Assembly: GCA_945870465.1 (NCBI GenBank)
Contig: CAMBSS010000012.1
Coordinates: forward strand, 1 to 44,191
Source of the DNA: Bordetella parapertussis
GTDB taxonomy: Bacteria > Pseudomonadota > Gammaproteobacteria > Burkholderiales > SG8-41
Length of the DNA: 44,191 bases
Direction of reading: 5' to 3'
Shown here piece by piece: positions 29,155 through 38,320 of this stretch (the first letter of the stretch is position 1; each line of letters opens with the position of its first letter). The translations under genes were made by a program, and so were the position numbers. Below the pieces are notes generated by a model that had not been told where the DNA came from, made no database searches, and saw only the letters and a program-made list of their open reading frames with translations.

Positions 29155-29187
29155 GCTGGGGATGTCGCGCGGCGGCCCGGATTGCGG

Positions 29188-30606
29188 TCAGATAAAACCG
29201 ACGTCGACCTGAAACAGTTTTTCGACTTTCGACACCATGAGCTTGTTGACCACGAATACGATGACGTGGTCGTCGGGTTCGATCACGGTGTCGTGATGGG
29301 CGATGATTACCTGCGCCTCGCCCGCTCCCGCCGGCTCGCCCCCGCTCCCGGTGCGCTGGTGCCGGCGCACGATGGCGGCGATGGTGGAGCCCTTGGGCAA
29401 GCTGATTTCCTCGACGCGACGGCCGACCACACGCGACGATTTGTAGTCGCCGTGCGCGATGAGTTCAAGCGCTTCCGCGGCACCCCGCCGCAGGCTGTGC
29501 ACCGCCACGCAGTCGCCGCGGCGCACGCGCGCGAGCAGCGTGCCGATCACCGCCTGCGCCGGCGAGATCGCGATGTCGATCTGGCCGGCCTGCAGCAGGT
29601 TCACGTACGCACTGCGGTTGATGAGCGCCACCACTTTGCGCGCGCCCATGCGCTTGGCGAGCAGCGCCGACATGATGTTGTTCTCGTCGTCGTTGGTCAC
29701 CGCGCAATACAGGTCCATTTCGCCGACATTCTCGGTTTCGAGCAATTCCTCGTCGGTGGCATCGCCGGCGAGCACCAGCGCGTGGCGCAATTCGGCGGCG
29801 AGGCGTTCCGCATTGGGCTTGCTGTGCTCGATGACCTTGACCTGGTAGTTCGCTTCGAGTGCCAACGCCAGGCGCCGGCCGATATTGCCGCCGCCGCCTA
29901 TCATCACGCGCCGGATCGGCTTGTCCATGCGGCGCAGTTCGCGCATCGCGTCGCGGATGTTTTCGGTCGCCGCGATAAAGAACACTTCGTCGCCGGCCTC
30001 GATGACGGTGCGGCCTTCGGGCACGATCGACGTGTCCTGGCGAAAGATCGCCGCCACGCGCGTCTCGACGTTCGGCATGTGGCTGCGGATTTCCTGCAAC
30101 TCGTGGCCGACCATGGGCCCGCCGTGAAACGCGCGTACCGCGACCAGGCTGACTTTGCCGTCGGCGAATTCGAGCACTTGCAGCGCTTCCGGAAACTCGA
30201 TCAGCTTGACGATGTAATCGGTGATGATCTGTTCGGGGCAGATCGCGTGGTCGACCGCCAGGCAGTCGGGGCTAAAAATCTCCGGATGCGCAAGATAGTC
30301 GGCCGCGCGTATGCGCGCGACGCGCATCGGCGCGTTGAACAGTTTCGCCGCCAGCTTGCACGCCACCAGATTGGTTTCATCGCTGCGTGTCACCGCAAAA
30401 ATCAGATCGGCATCCGCAGCGCCTGCCTGGGCCAAAGTTGCGGGATGTGCGGCGTTGCCGACGACGGTGCGTAAATCGAGGCGATCCTGCAGCAGCTTGA
30501 GTCGGGCGGCATCGGTGTCAACGATGGTGATGTCATTGGCTTCCGAGCACAGCGACTCCGCCACCGAAGCGCCGACCTGGCCTGCACCAAGGATGATTAT
30601 TTTCAA
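29188..30606 (-). CDS. trkA: Trk potassium uptake regulatory protein TrkA
   Basis: TrkA is the cytoplasmic NAD(H)-binding regulator of TrkH. The 472-residue protein has two tandem RCK units: RCK1 begins KIIILGAGQVGASVAESL, RCK2 begins RRVMIGGGGNIGRRLALAL. Each is followed by a TrkA_C domain (SIVPEGRTVIEAGDEV and QVIIAHHDTVIEPDDHVIVF). The start is taken as TTG at 30606 because the Rossmann motif begins at once after it; an ATG 26 codons upstream adds Arg-rich sequence. A Gly/Ala-rich insert (TGSGGEPAGAGEAQ) sits in the last domain. It is upstream of trkH in one operon. Confidence 0.94.
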   Translation of the reverse strand: MKIIILGAGQVGASVAESLCSEANDITIVDTDAARLKLLQDRLDLRTVVGNAAHPATLAQAGAADADLIFAVTRSDETNLVACKLAAKLFNAPMRVARIRAADYLAHPEIFSPDCLAVDHAICPEQIITDYIVKLIEFPEALQVLEFADGKVSLVAVRAFHGGPMVGHELQEIRSHMPNVETRVAAIFRQDTSIVPEGRTVIEAGDEVFFIAATENIRDAMRELRRMDKPIRRVMIGGGGNIGRRLALALEANYQVKVIEHSKPNAERLAAELRHALVLAGDATDEELLETENVGEMDLYCAVTNDDENNIMSALLAKRMGARKVVALINRSAYVNLLQAGQIDIAISPAQAVIGTLLARVRRGDCVAVHSLRRGAAEALELIAHGDYKSSRVVGRRVEEISLPKGSTIAAIVRRHQRTGSGGEPAGAGEAQVIIAHHDTVIEPDDHVIVFVVNKLMVSKVEKLFQVDVGFI

Positions 30607-30704
30607 TTTAATGCGCCAACTGAGCGGAAGAAGCGCGATTCTAGTCCTGTTTGTTGCGCCGGTAAAACGCGGGAACGCGCGCACCCGTATGGCATAATCT
30701 TCAC

Positions 30705-31454
30705 ATGCGGCGCGCTGTTACCCAATCCACGCGCATTTATGCGCCCGATGTGCTGGCGCCCGGTGCGTTGCTTGCCCTGCGCGAGAGCGCCGCGCACCAT
30801 CTGGCGCGCGTGCTGCGCGCGGCGGTCGGCGATCAACTCGTGGTGTTCAACGGCGGAGTCGAGTTTGCCGCGACCATCGCGCGCATCGACAAACACGGGG
30901 TTACGGTCAAGCTCGCCAGTGGCGCGCCAGTCGACCGCGAGACGCCCCTCCCATGCGTCCTCGCGCAGGCGATTTCAAGCGGCGAGCGCATGGACATCAC
31001 GCTGCAGAAGGCGGTCGAACTCGGCATTCGCGGCGTGCAACCGCTCTACAGCGAGCGCAGTATCGTGCGGCTGGACGCCGCGCGCGCGGTCAAGCGCGTC
31101 GAACACTGGCGCGAGGTGATGATCGCCGCGTGCGAGCAATGCGGCCGCAACGCGGTGCCGGACGTGGTGCCCCCGCAGCCGGTGATCGATTGGCTGGGCG
31201 GCTTGCCGGCGCCGCGCGACGACGAGTTGCGCATCCTGCTGTCCCCGCACGCCGCGCAGCGCCTCGCGGAAATGCAACGGCCGGCGGCGGTGACTTTGCT
31301 GGCGGGACCCGAAGGCGGTTTTACCCAAGTCGAGGCCGAACTGGCGCGCCAGCGCGGGTTCGTTGCGTTGAAATTGGGGCCGCGCGTGCTGCGCACGGAG
31401 ACTGCGGCGCTCGCCGCCCTGGCTGCGCTCAACACTTTGTGGGGCGATTTCTGA
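30705..31454 (+). CDS. rsmE: 16S rRNA (uracil1498-N3)-methyltransferase
   Basis: RsmE methylates U1498 of 16S rRNA with SAM. The 249-residue SPOUT-family protein has an N-terminal PUA-like domain (AHHLARVLRAAVGDQLVVFNGG). The knotted catalytic domain shows AISSGERMDITLQKAVELGI, PLYSERSIVRLD and EHWREVMIAACEQCGRNAVP. LLAGPEGGFTQVEAELAR and LGPRVLRTETAALAALAAL form the SAM-binding knot. The start ATG at 30705 leaves a 98-base gap to the divergent trkA start. Confidence 0.96.
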   Translation: MRRAVTQSTRIYAPDVLAPGALLALRESAAHHLARVLRAAVGDQLVVFNGGVEFAATIARIDKHGVTVKLASGAPVDRETPLPCVLAQAISSGERMDITLQKAVELGIRGVQPLYSERSIVRLDAARAVKRVEHWREVMIAACEQCGRNAVPDVVPPQPVIDWLGGLPAPRDDELRILLSPHAAQRLAEMQRPAAVTLLAGPEGGFTQVEAELARQRGFVALKLGPRVLRTETAALAALAALNTLWGDF

Positions 31455-31562
31455 TACGGGCTTGAGCCGCTGTTGACGGCCTCCCGGCCCTGCACGGCGC
31501 TTTCCTTGACGCGCTTTCTCGCATAACATGCGCTTGAATAAAAAACCGTATCGAGTCATGTC

Positions 31563-32882
31563 ATGGCGCTGTCCGTCTCTGCTGATTTCGTCAAGTGGTT
31601 CCGCTCCGCGGCGCCCTATATCCACGCGTTCGGCGGCCGCACTTTCGTCATCGCGTTCGGCGGCGAGGTGGTGGCGGACGCGCGCTTTCTTGCCCTCATC
31701 CACGATCTGAATCTGCTGGCGAGCCTGGGTGTGCGCCTGGTGCTCGTGCACGGCGCAAGGCCGCAGATCGAAGCCCGCCTGAAGCAGCTTAAGCACCGCG
31801 CGAGTTACGTCAAGGGGCTGCGCATCACCGACGACGTTGCGTTGTCCTGCGCCAAGGAGGCCAGCGGCAGGATGCGGGTGGAAATCGAAGCGCTGCTGTC
31901 GATGGGCCTGCCGAATTCGCCGATGGCGGGTTCCGATATCCGTGTCGCCAGTGGCAATTTCGTGACCGCCCGGCCGATCGGCATCGTGGACGGCGTGGAC
32001 CTCGTGCATACCGGCGAAGTGCGCAAGATCGACGTCACCGGCATCAACGACCGGCTCGACCACAACGAACTCGTGCTGCTGTCGCCGCTCGGTTATTCGC
32101 CGACCGGCCAGATTTTCAATCTCGCGCTCGAAGACGTTGCGATGTCGGCGGCCGTCGCGCTGGGCGCGGAGAAGCTGATCTTCCTGATGGATACGCCGGG
32201 GGTGGTCACCGGCAAGCGCGCCGAACTCAAGCACGAATTGACGTGCAGCCAGGCCGAGAAGCTGCTCGCGCGCCCCGGTGCGCTGGCAGGCGATGTGACT
32301 ATGTATTTGCCGCGGGCCGTGAGCGCCTGCCGCGCCGGCGTGAAGCGCGCCCACCTGCTGTCGCGCCACGCCGATGGCGCGCTGCTGCTTGAACTCTTTA
32401 CGCGGCGCGGCGTCGGCACCATGCTGACGCAGGACCCGCTCGAAAAACTGCGCCCGGCGCGCATCGAGGATATCGGCGGCGTGCTGCGCCTGCTCGAGCC
32501 GCTCGAAGCCGACGGCACCCTGGTCAAGCGCGGCCGCGATCTGCTCGAAATGGAAATCGAGCGTTTCTACGTGCTCGAGCACGACCGTGAAATCATAGGC
32601 TGCGCCGCGCTCTACCAGTACGACGACGGCATGGCCGAACTCGCCTGCCTTGCCGTGCATCCGGACCACCGGCGTCTCGGCGCCGGCGAGCGCCTCGTAG
32701 AGGCAATCGAGGCGCGCGCCAAACAGCGCAAAATTAAACGGCTTTTCGTGCTGACGACGCGGACCGCGCACTGGTTCATCGAGCGCGGATTCGACCCGGC
32801 ACCGGTAACCGTGTTGCCGCGCCGCAAGCAGGACCTGTACAACTATCAGCGCTGCTCGCAGGTGCTGATCAAGCGCTTGTAA
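31563..32882 (+). CDS. argA: Amino-acid N-acetyltransferase (N-acetylglutamate synthase)
   Basis: ArgA acetylates glutamate with acetyl-CoA, the first step of arginine synthesis, and is normally inhibited by arginine. The 439-residue protein has an amino acid kinase-like domain (FVIAFGGEVVAD, LVLVHGARPQIE, LLSPLGYSPTGQIFNL, LIFLMDTPGVV). A C-terminal GNAT domain (RPARIEDIGGVLRLLEPLE, ELACLAVHPDHRRLGAGERL) follows. Length and two-domain order fit the bacterial ArgA family. The 108-base gap from rsmE shows no convincing terminator. Confidence 0.96.
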   Translation: MALSVSADFVKWFRSAAPYIHAFGGRTFVIAFGGEVVADARFLALIHDLNLLASLGVRLVLVHGARPQIEARLKQLKHRASYVKGLRITDDVALSCAKEASGRMRVEIEALLSMGLPNSPMAGSDIRVASGNFVTARPIGIVDGVDLVHTGEVRKIDVTGINDRLDHNELVLLSPLGYSPTGQIFNLALEDVAMSAAVALGAEKLIFLMDTPGVVTGKRAELKHELTCSQAEKLLARPGALAGDVTMYLPRAVSACRAGVKRAHLLSRHADGALLLELFTRRGVGTMLTQDPLEKLRPARIEDIGGVLRLLEPLEADGTLVKRGRDLLEMEIERFYVLEHDREIIGCAALYQYDDGMAELACLAVHPDHRRLGAGERLVEAIEARAKQRKIKRLFVLTTRTAHWFIERGFDPAPVTVLPRRKQDLYNYQRCSQVLIKRL

Positions 32883-32912
32883 CGAACGCAGCGATTTACC
32901 GGAGCAGTCTTC

Positions 32913-33188
32913 ATGTCAAGAATGGTCAAATGCATCAAGCTCGGCCGCGAAGCCGAAGGGCTCGATTTTTCGCCGTACCCCGGCGAGATCGGCAGGAAGA
33001 TTTTCGAGAACGTTTCGAAAGAAGCGTGGAAGCAATGGCTCGAGCAGCAGAAGATGCTGGTCAACGAGAACCGTCTCAATCTCGCCGATAAAAAGGCGCG
33101 CGATTATCTGGTGGAGCAGATGAACAAGCATTTCTTCGGCAGCGGTGCCGATGCGGCGCAAGGCTACGTGCCGCCGTCCGGCAAGTAA
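32913..33188 (+). CDS. yggX: Probable Fe(2+)-trafficking protein YggX
   Basis: The 91-residue protein starts [19 protein letters not shown], with the single conserved Cys, and has [35 protein letters not shown] and [16 protein letters not shown], essentially the whole family signature. Homologues protect iron-sulfur clusters and may carry Fe(II). It follows argA by 30 bases and precedes sixA by 20, so all three may share a transcript. Confidence 0.96.
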   Translation: MSRMVKCIKLGREAEGLDFSPYPGEIGRKIFENVSKEAWKQWLEQQKMLVNENRLNLADKKARDYLVEQMNKHFFGSGADAAQGYVPPSGK

Positions 33189-33208
33189 GCCGGCCATAGC
33201 AGGCGAAG

Positions 33209-33661
33209 ATGGAACTGATTCTGTGGCGCCATGCTGATGCGGAAGACGGTACGCCCGACGGCGAGCGCAAGCTCACCGCCAAGGGCATCAAGCAGGCGGC
33301 GCGCATGGCAAAGTGGTTGCGCGCCCGCATCCCCGATACCGCGGTAATCCTCGCGAGTCCCGCCAAGCGCGCACAGCAGACGGCGCGCGCGCTGAGTCCC
33401 GCGTTCAAGACGGTGCCGGCCATCGGCACCTCCGCTTCAGCGGAAGACGTGCTGCTGGCGGCGGGCTGGCCCGGCGCAGAAGAAACCGTCGTGATAGTAG
33501 GGCATCAGCCGACCCTGGGCGAAACGGCGGCGCTTTTGCTGACTGGCGCGAAGGAACAATGGAACGTGAAAAAAGGCGCGGTGATGTGGATCGCGCGCCG
33601 CGCCGATGTCGAGCAGGCGCGCACCCATCTGCGCGTCGCCATTTCCCCTGATTTGATTTAG
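33209..33661 (+). CDS. sixA: Phosphohistidine phosphatase SixA
   Basis: The 150-residue protein is a small histidine phosphatase of the SixA type. It has the RHG-like catalytic motif near the N-terminus (LILWRHADAEDG), LTAKGIKQAARMAKWL, ILASPAKRAQQTA and the second catalytic His in VIVGHQPTLGE. E. coli SixA dephosphorylates phosphohistidine in the nitrogen PTS. The target here is unknown. It ends next to the 44-bp-period hairpin repeats that precede rpiA on the opposite strand. Confidence 0.9.
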   Translation: MELILWRHADAEDGTPDGERKLTAKGIKQAARMAKWLRARIPDTAVILASPAKRAQQTARALSPAFKTVPAIGTSASAEDVLLAAGWPGAEETVVIVGHQPTLGETAALLLTGAKEQWNVKKGAVMWIARRADVEQARTHLRVAISPDLI

Positions 33662-33675
33662 CGCTGACCTGGATC

Positions 33676-33800
33676 GACGACGCTAACGCGTCGGGGGGTT
33701 GTGCGCCCGCTTCAACGCGCCCGCTGCTAGCGCGTTAGTGTTTGTACTCCCGCTTTGACACGCATGCTTCTAGCGTGTCAGGGTTTGCACCCCTTTGTCC
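33676..33800. repeat. Three hairpin-forming tandem repeats, period about 44 bp
   Basis: Three related copies begin near 33682 (GCTAACGCGTC), 33726 (GCTAGCGCGTTAG) and 33769 (TCTAGCGTGTCAG). Each is followed by a G/T-rich stretch, TTGTGC/TTGTAC/TTGCAC, and CCC-CTT. Each core pairs with sequence just before it: GACG with CGTC, AACGCGC with GCGCGTT, TGACACGC with GCGTGTCA. The last copy holds the rpiA stop codon. It lies between convergent sixA and rpiA and probably marks the end of both transcripts. Confidence 0.7.
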
Positions 33801-34429
33801 GCTCCCAGCAGCAGCACGTCCGCGCCGCGCCGCGCGAACAATCCGCTCGCGACCACCCCGGTAATCTGGTTGAGGGTGCTTTCCAGTTCAAGCGGTTTCA
33901 TGATCTGCAGGTTGTGCACGTCGAGAATCACGTTGCCGTTGTCGGTGGTAAAGCCAACGCGTAGAGCCGGCTGGCCGCCGAGCTTTACCAGTTCGCGCGC
34001 CACGTACGAGCGCGCCATGGGGATGACCTCGATCGGCAGTGGAAACTTGCCCAGGACATCGACCAGTTTCGACTGGTCGGCGATGCAGACGAACTTGCGC
34101 GCGACCGCGGCGACGATTTTCTCGCGCGTCAACGCGCCGCCGCCGCCCTTGATCATCGACAGGTGGCGGGTGATCTCGTCTGCGCCATCGACGTAGACGG
34201 GCAGATCGGAGACATTGTTGAGTTCGAGCACCTCGATGCCGAGCTTTTTCAGGCGCTGGGCGGAGGCGGTGGAACTCGCCACCGCGCCGTCGATCTTGTG
34301 CTTGATCTTGCCCAGTTCGTCGATGAAGTAATTCGCCGTTGAACCGGTACCGACGCCGACTATGCAGCCGACCGGCACGTGCTCTATGGCCGCCCGCGCC
34401 ACCGCCTGCTTGAGTTCATCCTGTGTCAT
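33770..34429 (-). CDS. rpiA: Ribose-5-phosphate isomerase A
   Basis: RpiA interconverts ribose-5-phosphate and ribulose-5-phosphate in the pentose phosphate pathway. The 219-residue protein has [36 protein letters not shown] with the catalytic Asp pair, ALTREKIVA and [11 protein letters not shown]. The C-terminal residues GVQTLTR are encoded within the terminal hairpin, as with prlC. It is flanked by the 44-bp repeats on its 3' side and an AT/GC-patchy gap with heptamer remnants on its 5' side. Confidence 0.97.
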   Translation of the reverse strand: MTQDELKQAVARAAIEHVPVGCIVGVGTGSTANYFIDELGKIKHKIDGAVASSTASAQRLKKLGIEVLELNNVSDLPVYVDGADEITRHLSMIKGGGGALTREKIVAAVARKFVCIADQSKLVDVLGKFPLPIEVIPMARSYVARELVKLGGQPALRVGFTTDNGNVILDVHNLQIMKPLELESTLNQITGVVASGLFARRGADVLLLGADKGVQTLTR

Positions 34430-34435
34430 GCAGCT

Positions 34436-34560
34436 ATGGTAAATGGTGACCGGTAATTAGTAAATGGTAATAGAATAACGGGCGCCGGCGGACTCCGGCA
34501 AGGGGCGCCGGGCCTATTTTTTTACCCCCCATACCCCGGGGGTTTGGCAATTGGTAAAAA
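34436..34560. repeat. Degenerate heptamer remnant and GC-rich inverted repeats
   Basis: ATGGTAAATGGTGACCGGTAATTAGTAAATGGTAAT (given in parts: GGTAAAT, GGTGACC, GGTAATT, AGTAAAT, GGTAATA) is a worn version of the heptamer units. It is followed by GGCGCC-containing short inverted repeats at 34481-34516, a T7 run at 34517-34523 and CCCCGGGGG near 34537. This is the divergent rpiA/ilvA gap, so it may contain promoters; none is clear. Confidence 0.45.
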
Positions 34561-34609
34561 GTGCAGGTTCCTGCTACTCTTTACGCCCTTTTGCACCGCT
34601 GTCCATCCC

Positions 34610-36121
34610 ATGAAAATCGATTATCTCGAGCGCATCCTGACCGCGCGCGTTTATGACGTGGCCGTCGAAACGCCGCTGGAGCGCGCGCCCAATCTGTCGG
34701 CACGACTCAACAACACCCTCTTGCTCAAGCGCGAAGACATGCAGCCGGTGTTCTCGTTCAAGCTGCGCGGCGCTTACAACAAGATGTCGCGCCTGCCGGC
34801 GGCGGCGCTGGCGCGCGGCGTAATCGCGGCATCGGCAGGCAATCACGCCCAGGGCGTGGCACTCGCCGCGCAAAAACTCAAATGCAACGCTACCATCGTC
34901 ATGCCGGTGACCACGCCGCAGATCAAGGTGACGGCGGTGGCAGGACGCGGCGCCAAAGTGGTTTTGCACGGGGACACCTACGACGAGGCCTACGCGCACT
35001 CGGTCAAGCTCGCGCGCAGCCAGCGGCTGACTTTCGTGCATCCTTATGACGATCCCGACGTGATCGCGGGGCAGGGCACGATAGCGATGGAAATCCTGCG
35101 CCAGACGCGGCGCGATATCGACGCCATCTTCGTCGCCATCGGCGGCGGCGGCCTGATCGCCGGCATCGCGTCCTATGTGAAGCGCCTGCGCCCCAATATC
35201 AAAATCATCGGCGTCGAGCCGTTCGATGCCGACGCCATGTACCGTTCGCTGAAGGCCGGCCGCCGCGTGAAACTCGACCATGTCGGGTTATTTGCTGACG
35301 GCGTTGCGGTGCGGCAGGTCGGCGTGGAGCCATTTCGCATTTGCCGCGAGCTCGTCGACGAGGTGATAAGAGTCGATACGGCGGCCATCTGCGCGGCGAT
35401 CAAAGACGTGTTCGAAGACACCCGCGCTGTGCTGGAACCCGCCGGCGCGCTGGCGATTGCCGGTGCCAAGGCGTGGGTCGAGCGTAAAGGCGTGCGCGGC
35501 AAAACACTGGTGGCGGTCGCGTGCGGCGCCAACATGAATTTCGACCGCCTGCGCTTTGTCGCCGAGGAAGCCGAGCTGGGCGAAAAACGCGAGGCGGTGC
35601 TGGCGGTGACGATACCCGAGACCCCCGGCAGTTTTCGCAAATTCTGCACGCTGCTGGGGCCGCGCAGCGTCACTGAATTCAATTACCGTTACGGCGACGC
35701 GTGCGAGGCCCACGTGTTCGTCGGCGTGCAGGTGCATAACAGCGCCGAGACCGCGCGCTTGGTGCGCGCGCTGCGCAGGAATGGCCTGCAGACACTCGAT
35801 TTCAGCGACAACGAAGTCGCCAAGTCGCATGTGCGCCACATGGTCGGCGGTCACGCCCCTGGCGCCAGGCACGAGATTCTTTACCGTTTCGAATTTCCGG
35901 AGCGGCCCGGCGCGCTGATGAAGTTTTTGAACAGCATGCGTCATGGCTGGAACATCAGTCTTTTCCACTACCGCAACCACGGCGCCGACTACGGCCGCGT
36001 GCTGGTCGGCATGCAAGTGCCGCCGGGCGACAAGGCGGCATTCAAGACGTTCCTGGCCAAACTTGGCTACCCGTATTCGGACGAAACCCGCAATCCGGCT
36101 TATCGCCTGTTCCTGGCCTAG
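34610..36121 (+). CDS. ilvA: Threonine dehydratase, biosynthetic
   Basis: IlvA deaminates threonine to 2-oxobutanoate, the first step of isoleucine synthesis. The 503-residue protein carries the PLP lysine at Lys51 in FSFKLRGAYNKM, the ASAGNHAQGVALAA loop, and IGGGGLIAGIASYVK. Two C-terminal ACT-like regulatory repeats follow (about residues 320-500), beginning REAVLAVTIPETPGSFRKFC and EILYRFEFPERPGALMKFLN, which normally bind isoleucine and valine. The ATG at 34610 is preferred because MKIDYLERIL begins the conserved domain. Length matches the feedback-regulated type. Confidence 0.97.
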   Translation: MKIDYLERILTARVYDVAVETPLERAPNLSARLNNTLLLKREDMQPVFSFKLRGAYNKMSRLPAAALARGVIAASAGNHAQGVALAAQKLKCNATIVMPVTTPQIKVTAVAGRGAKVVLHGDTYDEAYAHSVKLARSQRLTFVHPYDDPDVIAGQGTIAMEILRQTRRDIDAIFVAIGGGGLIAGIASYVKRLRPNIKIIGVEPFDADAMYRSLKAGRRVKLDHVGLFADGVAVRQVGVEPFRICRELVDEVIRVDTAAICAAIKDVFEDTRAVLEPAGALAIAGAKAWVERKGVRGKTLVAVACGANMNFDRLRFVAEEAELGEKREAVLAVTIPETPGSFRKFCTLLGPRSVTEFNYRYGDACEAHVFVGVQVHNSAETARLVRALRRNGLQTLDFSDNEVAKSHVRHMVGGHAPGARHEILYRFEFPERPGALMKFLNSMRHGWNISLFHYRNHGADYGRVLVGMQVPPGDKAAFKTFLAKLGYPYSDETRNPAYRLFLA

Positions 36122-36186
36122 CAGCCTGTCGATGCTGGCAGGAATCAAGCAGGGGTATCCGGCGTAAAAGCCGTAAAATCGCATAG

Positions 36187-38130
36187 ATGAACCACAGTAT
36201 CCGGTCGGGCTTGCTGTTTTTGTGCGCGCTATTGGCGTGCGCGGGCATGGCGCGGGCCGCGCAGGACGATGATTTCCTTGCCGCACGCGAGGCATTTCGC
36301 GTGGGCGATGTGGTCAAGTTCGAGCGTTCCGCGAAGTCGCTTAGCGGCTATCCGCTGGAACCCTACATCGCGTACTGGCGGTTGCGGCTGCGTCTGGAGC
36401 AGGCGACGCCGGAGGAAGTGCAGGCGTTGCTTGAGCGCACCAAGGACGCCCCGGTCGCCGTCAGCCTGCGCGCCGACTGGCTGCGGCTGCTCGCCACGCG
36501 GCAGCAATGGGAGCAGTTCGACGCTGAGTACACGCAAGCGCCCGGCGAAGACGTCGAACTGCTGTGCTACACACTGCAAAGCCGCTGGCGCGCCGGGAAA
36601 GAAGAAGCTTTAAGTTACGCGCGCCGTTTGTGGTTCAGCGGCCGCGATCGGCCCGACAGCTGCACGCCGATGTTCGATGCGCTGGCCGAGCGCTCGCAGC
36701 TCGGGCCCGACGATGTGTGGGCGCGCATCCGTCTTGCGCTCGAAGCCGGGAATGCCGGCGTCGCACGCCGCGCGGCCGAATATCTGCCCGCGAAAGAACA
36801 ACCCGAGGCGCGCGTCCTGTCCGGCATTGCGGTCAATCCGCAGGCGTTCCTCGAACACAAGAATTTCAATCTCAAGACGCGCGCGGGGCGCGAGACCGTG
36901 ATGTACGCGGCGCATCGCCTGGCGCGCACCGCGCCGTCGCAGGCTGCGCAGCAGTGGGCGAAGCTCGGCGAGCGGTTTACCGACGCCGAGCGCGCTTACG
37001 TCTGGGGGCTGATCGCCTACCAGGGCGCGCAGCGTCACGATCCGAACGCGCTGGCCTGGTACGCCAAGGCAGCGGAACTCAACGATCAGCAACTCGCATG
37101 GAAAGTGCGCATCGCGCTGCGCGCGAAAAGCTGGCCCGACGTGCTAGCCGCGGTCGATGCGATGTCGCCGAAAGAAGCGCAGGAACCGGCGTGGCGCTAT
37201 TGGAAAGCGCGCGCGGCGAAAGCGCAGGGCCGCGCGGCGGAAGCGCAGGCGCTATTTATGGCGCTCGCGACGGACTTCTCTTTCTACGGGCAGCTGGCGG
37301 CCGAAGAACTCGGCGACCGCGGCAAGACACCGGCGGCTTCGTACAAGCCAACCCGCGACGAAGTACAGGCGATGGCAAAGGTGCCGGGCTTCCAGCGCGC
37401 GCTGGCGTTTTACCGGCTCAATCTGCGCTTCGAAGGCAACCGCGAATGGAGCTGGACGATACGCAATTTCGACGACAAGCAGCTCCTGGCGGCCGCCGAA
37501 TTCGCGCGCCGCAGCGAAATTTACGATCGCGCGATCAACACCGCCGACCGTACGCGCGAACTGCACGATTTCAGCATGCGCTACCTCGCGCCCTATCGCG
37601 ACGTGATGAAAGGTTATGTCAGCCAGCAGCAGTTGGACGAGGCATGGGTCTACGGGCTGATCCGCCAGGAAAGCCGCTTCATCGCCGACGTCAAATCGAG
37701 CGCCGGTGCTGCGGGCCTCATGCAGTTGATGCCGGCTACCGCGCGCTGGGTCGCGCAGAAAGTCGGCCTCAAGGATTTTCGCGGCGGGGCGCAGACCGTC
37801 AATGTCGAGACCAACCTGAATCTCGGGACCTGGTACCTCAAGCACGTGCTCGATACGCTGGACAACCATCCGGTGCTGGCGTCCGCGGCCTATAATGCTG
37901 GGCCGGGGCGGGCGCGCGCGTGGCGCGCCGCCGAGCCGATGGATGCGGCGATCTATGCCGAATCGATACCATTCAATGAAACGCGCGATTACGTGAAGAA
38001 AGTCATGAGCAACGCGAATTACTACAGCCAGCAGTTCGGGCAGACGCTGTTGTCGCTGAAGGAGCGCATCGGCGTTATCGTGCCGCGATCGCGCGCGGCT
38101 GAAAAGCCGCTGGACGAGCCGGGCGGGTGA
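36187..38130 (+). CDS. slt: Soluble lytic murein transglycosylase (Slt70-like)
   Basis: The 647-residue periplasmic enzyme cleaves peptidoglycan glycan strands to 1,6-anhydro products. A signal peptide (about 1-26, ending ARAAQ) is followed by a long alpha-helical superhelix (U and L domains, about 30-470). The C-terminal SLT domain has YGLIRQESRF with catalytic Glu495, then SSAGAAGLMQLMPATARWVA, NLNLGTWYLKHVL and ASAAYNAGPGRARAW. Domain order and length fit Slt70. It begins 65 bases after ilvA; no terminator is evident between them. Confidence 0.95.
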   Translation: MNHSIRSGLLFLCALLACAGMARAAQDDDFLAAREAFRVGDVVKFERSAKSLSGYPLEPYIAYWRLRLRLEQATPEEVQALLERTKDAPVAVSLRADWLRLLATRQQWEQFDAEYTQAPGEDVELLCYTLQSRWRAGKEEALSYARRLWFSGRDRPDSCTPMFDALAERSQLGPDDVWARIRLALEAGNAGVARRAAEYLPAKEQPEARVLSGIAVNPQAFLEHKNFNLKTRAGRETVMYAAHRLARTAPSQAAQQWAKLGERFTDAERAYVWGLIAYQGAQRHDPNALAWYAKAAELNDQQLAWKVRIALRAKSWPDVLAAVDAMSPKEAQEPAWRYWKARAAKAQGRAAEAQALFMALATDFSFYGQLAAEELGDRGKTPAASYKPTRDEVQAMAKVPGFQRALAFYRLNLRFEGNREWSWTIRNFDDKQLLAAAEFARRSEIYDRAINTADRTRELHDFSMRYLAPYRDVMKGYVSQQQLDEAWVYGLIRQESRFIADVKSSAGAAGLMQLMPATARWVAQKVGLKDFRGGAQTVNVETNLNLGTWYLKHVLDTLDNHPVLASAAYNAGPGRARAWRAAEPMDAAIYAESIPFNETRDYVKKVMSNANYYSQQFGQTLLSLKERIGVIVPRSRAAEKPLDEPGG

Positions 38131-38170
38131 ACTGCGTGACGCATGTGGCAAAAAGGAGCGGCGGAAGAAT

Positions 38171-38320
38171 ATGCAATTGACCCGGGTTGGTGTGATCGGA
38201 GGGAGTGGTTTTAGTTTCGGCCGTGCTGCGCACTTAACAGTCGCGTGGCTCATGTTAGTCTGCACTGAAACCACTTTCGCAAGTGCACGCACCGGAACGG
38301 ATAGTTACTTATGGAACTGA
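38171..38320 (+). pseudogene. Truncated duplicate of the 5' end of the next gene
   Basis: A 49-codon frame beginning ATGCAATTGACC encodes MQLTRVGVIGGSGF, then departs to unrelated sequence and stops inside the next gene. The first 43 bases match the start of the gene at 38311 (MELTRICVIGGSGF) closely, including an identical GGAGGGAGTGGTTTT block. A ribosome-like site (AAGGAGCGGCGGAAG) precedes it. It looks like a decayed paralogue or partial duplication, not a working gene, because the homology ends after the Rossmann glycine motif. Confidence 0.7.

Noticed and set aside
31455..31562. TTGACG and TAACAT as a sigma-70 promoter for argA
   Set aside because: The two hexamers are only about 12 bases apart, far too close for a -35/-10 pair.
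30975..32771. Very long open frame (598 codons) antisense to rsmE and argA
   Set aside because: It spans two well-supported genes on the opposite strand and shows no domain.
33676..33800. 44-bp-period repeats considered as CRISPR or an integron site
   Set aside because: Only three diverged copies, with palindromic cores but no spacers of constant length and no integrase or cas genes.
38171..38320. Short 49-codon frame as a functional leader peptide of the NDUFA9-like gene
   Set aside because: Its first 14 residues copy the downstream gene and the remainder is featureless, which fits a remnant better.
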